NCBI GenBank assembly: GCA_030529405.1
Contig: JAUMWZ010000023.1
Coordinates: forward strand, 1 to 14,086
From: Bacteroides sp.
GTDB lineage: Bacteria > Bacteroidota > Bacteroidia > Bacteroidales > Bacteroidaceae
Length of the DNA: 14,086 bases
Reading direction: 5' to 3'
In this document: positions 14,027-14,086 of the stretch, piece after piece
Layout: each line of letters begins with the position of its first letter
Numbering within the stretch: position 1 is the first letter of the stretch
Notes under the pieces: generated by a model
Database searches by the model: none
What the model was told of the DNA's origin: nothing
What the model saw: the letters and a program-made list of their open reading frames with translations, nothing else
Translations under genes and position numbers: made by a program

Positions 14027-14086
14027 AAAACTATATTAGTTTGTTTTTATTTTGTATATAGTTTGCAAGTCAGTTGTATATAGTTA
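14027..14086 (+). repeat. 22-bp repeat array F (runs off the window)
   Basis: A variant unit at 14027-14048 (AAAACTATATTAGTTTG), a near-consensus unit at 14049-14070 (TTGTATATAGTTTGCAAGT) and the first 16 bases of a third (14071-14086) are in 22-bp register. The array continues past the end of the window. It lies upstream of the GT2 pair promoter. Confidence 0.88.

Overview
The window is low-GC and looks like a Bacteroidales (Bacteroidota) chromosome. The glycyl-tRNA synthetase is of the Bacteroidales type, an FKBP lipoprotein gene follows it directly, Shine-Dalgarno sequences are largely absent, and promoter-like boxes fit the Bacteroidota pattern TTG-N19-TAnnTTTG. Genus cannot be fixed from sequence alone. 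No rRNA, tRNA, insertion sequence or CRISPR array was seen.

Layout. Positions 18-4598 (minus strand) hold manA (mannose-6-phosphate isomerase) and, upstream of it, a three-gene FecBCD/BtuCDF-type iron, heme or cobalamin importer in the order lipoprotein, permease, ATPase. A good promoter lies at 4639-4668. Positions 4999-7135 (plus) hold glyS and an FKBP-type peptidyl-prolyl isomerase lipoprotein, closed by an intrinsic terminator. Positions 7216-11603 (plus) hold an LTA-synthase/OpgB-like membrane phosphotransferase, a GT2 glycosyltransferase and a GT4 glycosyltransferase that overlaps the GT2 gene by 8 bp. Positions 11915-13888 (minus) hold two tandem paralogous GT2 glycosyltransferases. 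They converge on the GT4 gene across a hairpin-rich region that includes a perfect 28-nt palindrome, and they are driven from a promoter containing an operator-like dyad.

The genes from 7216 to 13888, with manA supplying mannose-6-phosphate, suggest a surface glycan (capsule, LPS or exopolysaccharide) region. No wzx/wzy or priming transferase is present, so it is a partial or dispersed locus.

The most unusual signal is non-coding. Six of the seven larger intergenic gaps carry arrays of one degenerate 22-bp repeat: three variable bases, then a core close to CTGTATATGGTTTGCAAGT. Copies sit head to tail with no spacers and keep 22-bp register even through badly decayed copies. Nearly all point the same way on the plus strand, whatever the direction of the flanking genes. 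Many copies are themselves dyads (AAACT-N6-AGTTT). At two sites adjacent copies are inverted and make long hairpins. I do not recognise this family; a phased protein-binding array or a REP-like dispersed element are the two readings I consider most likely.
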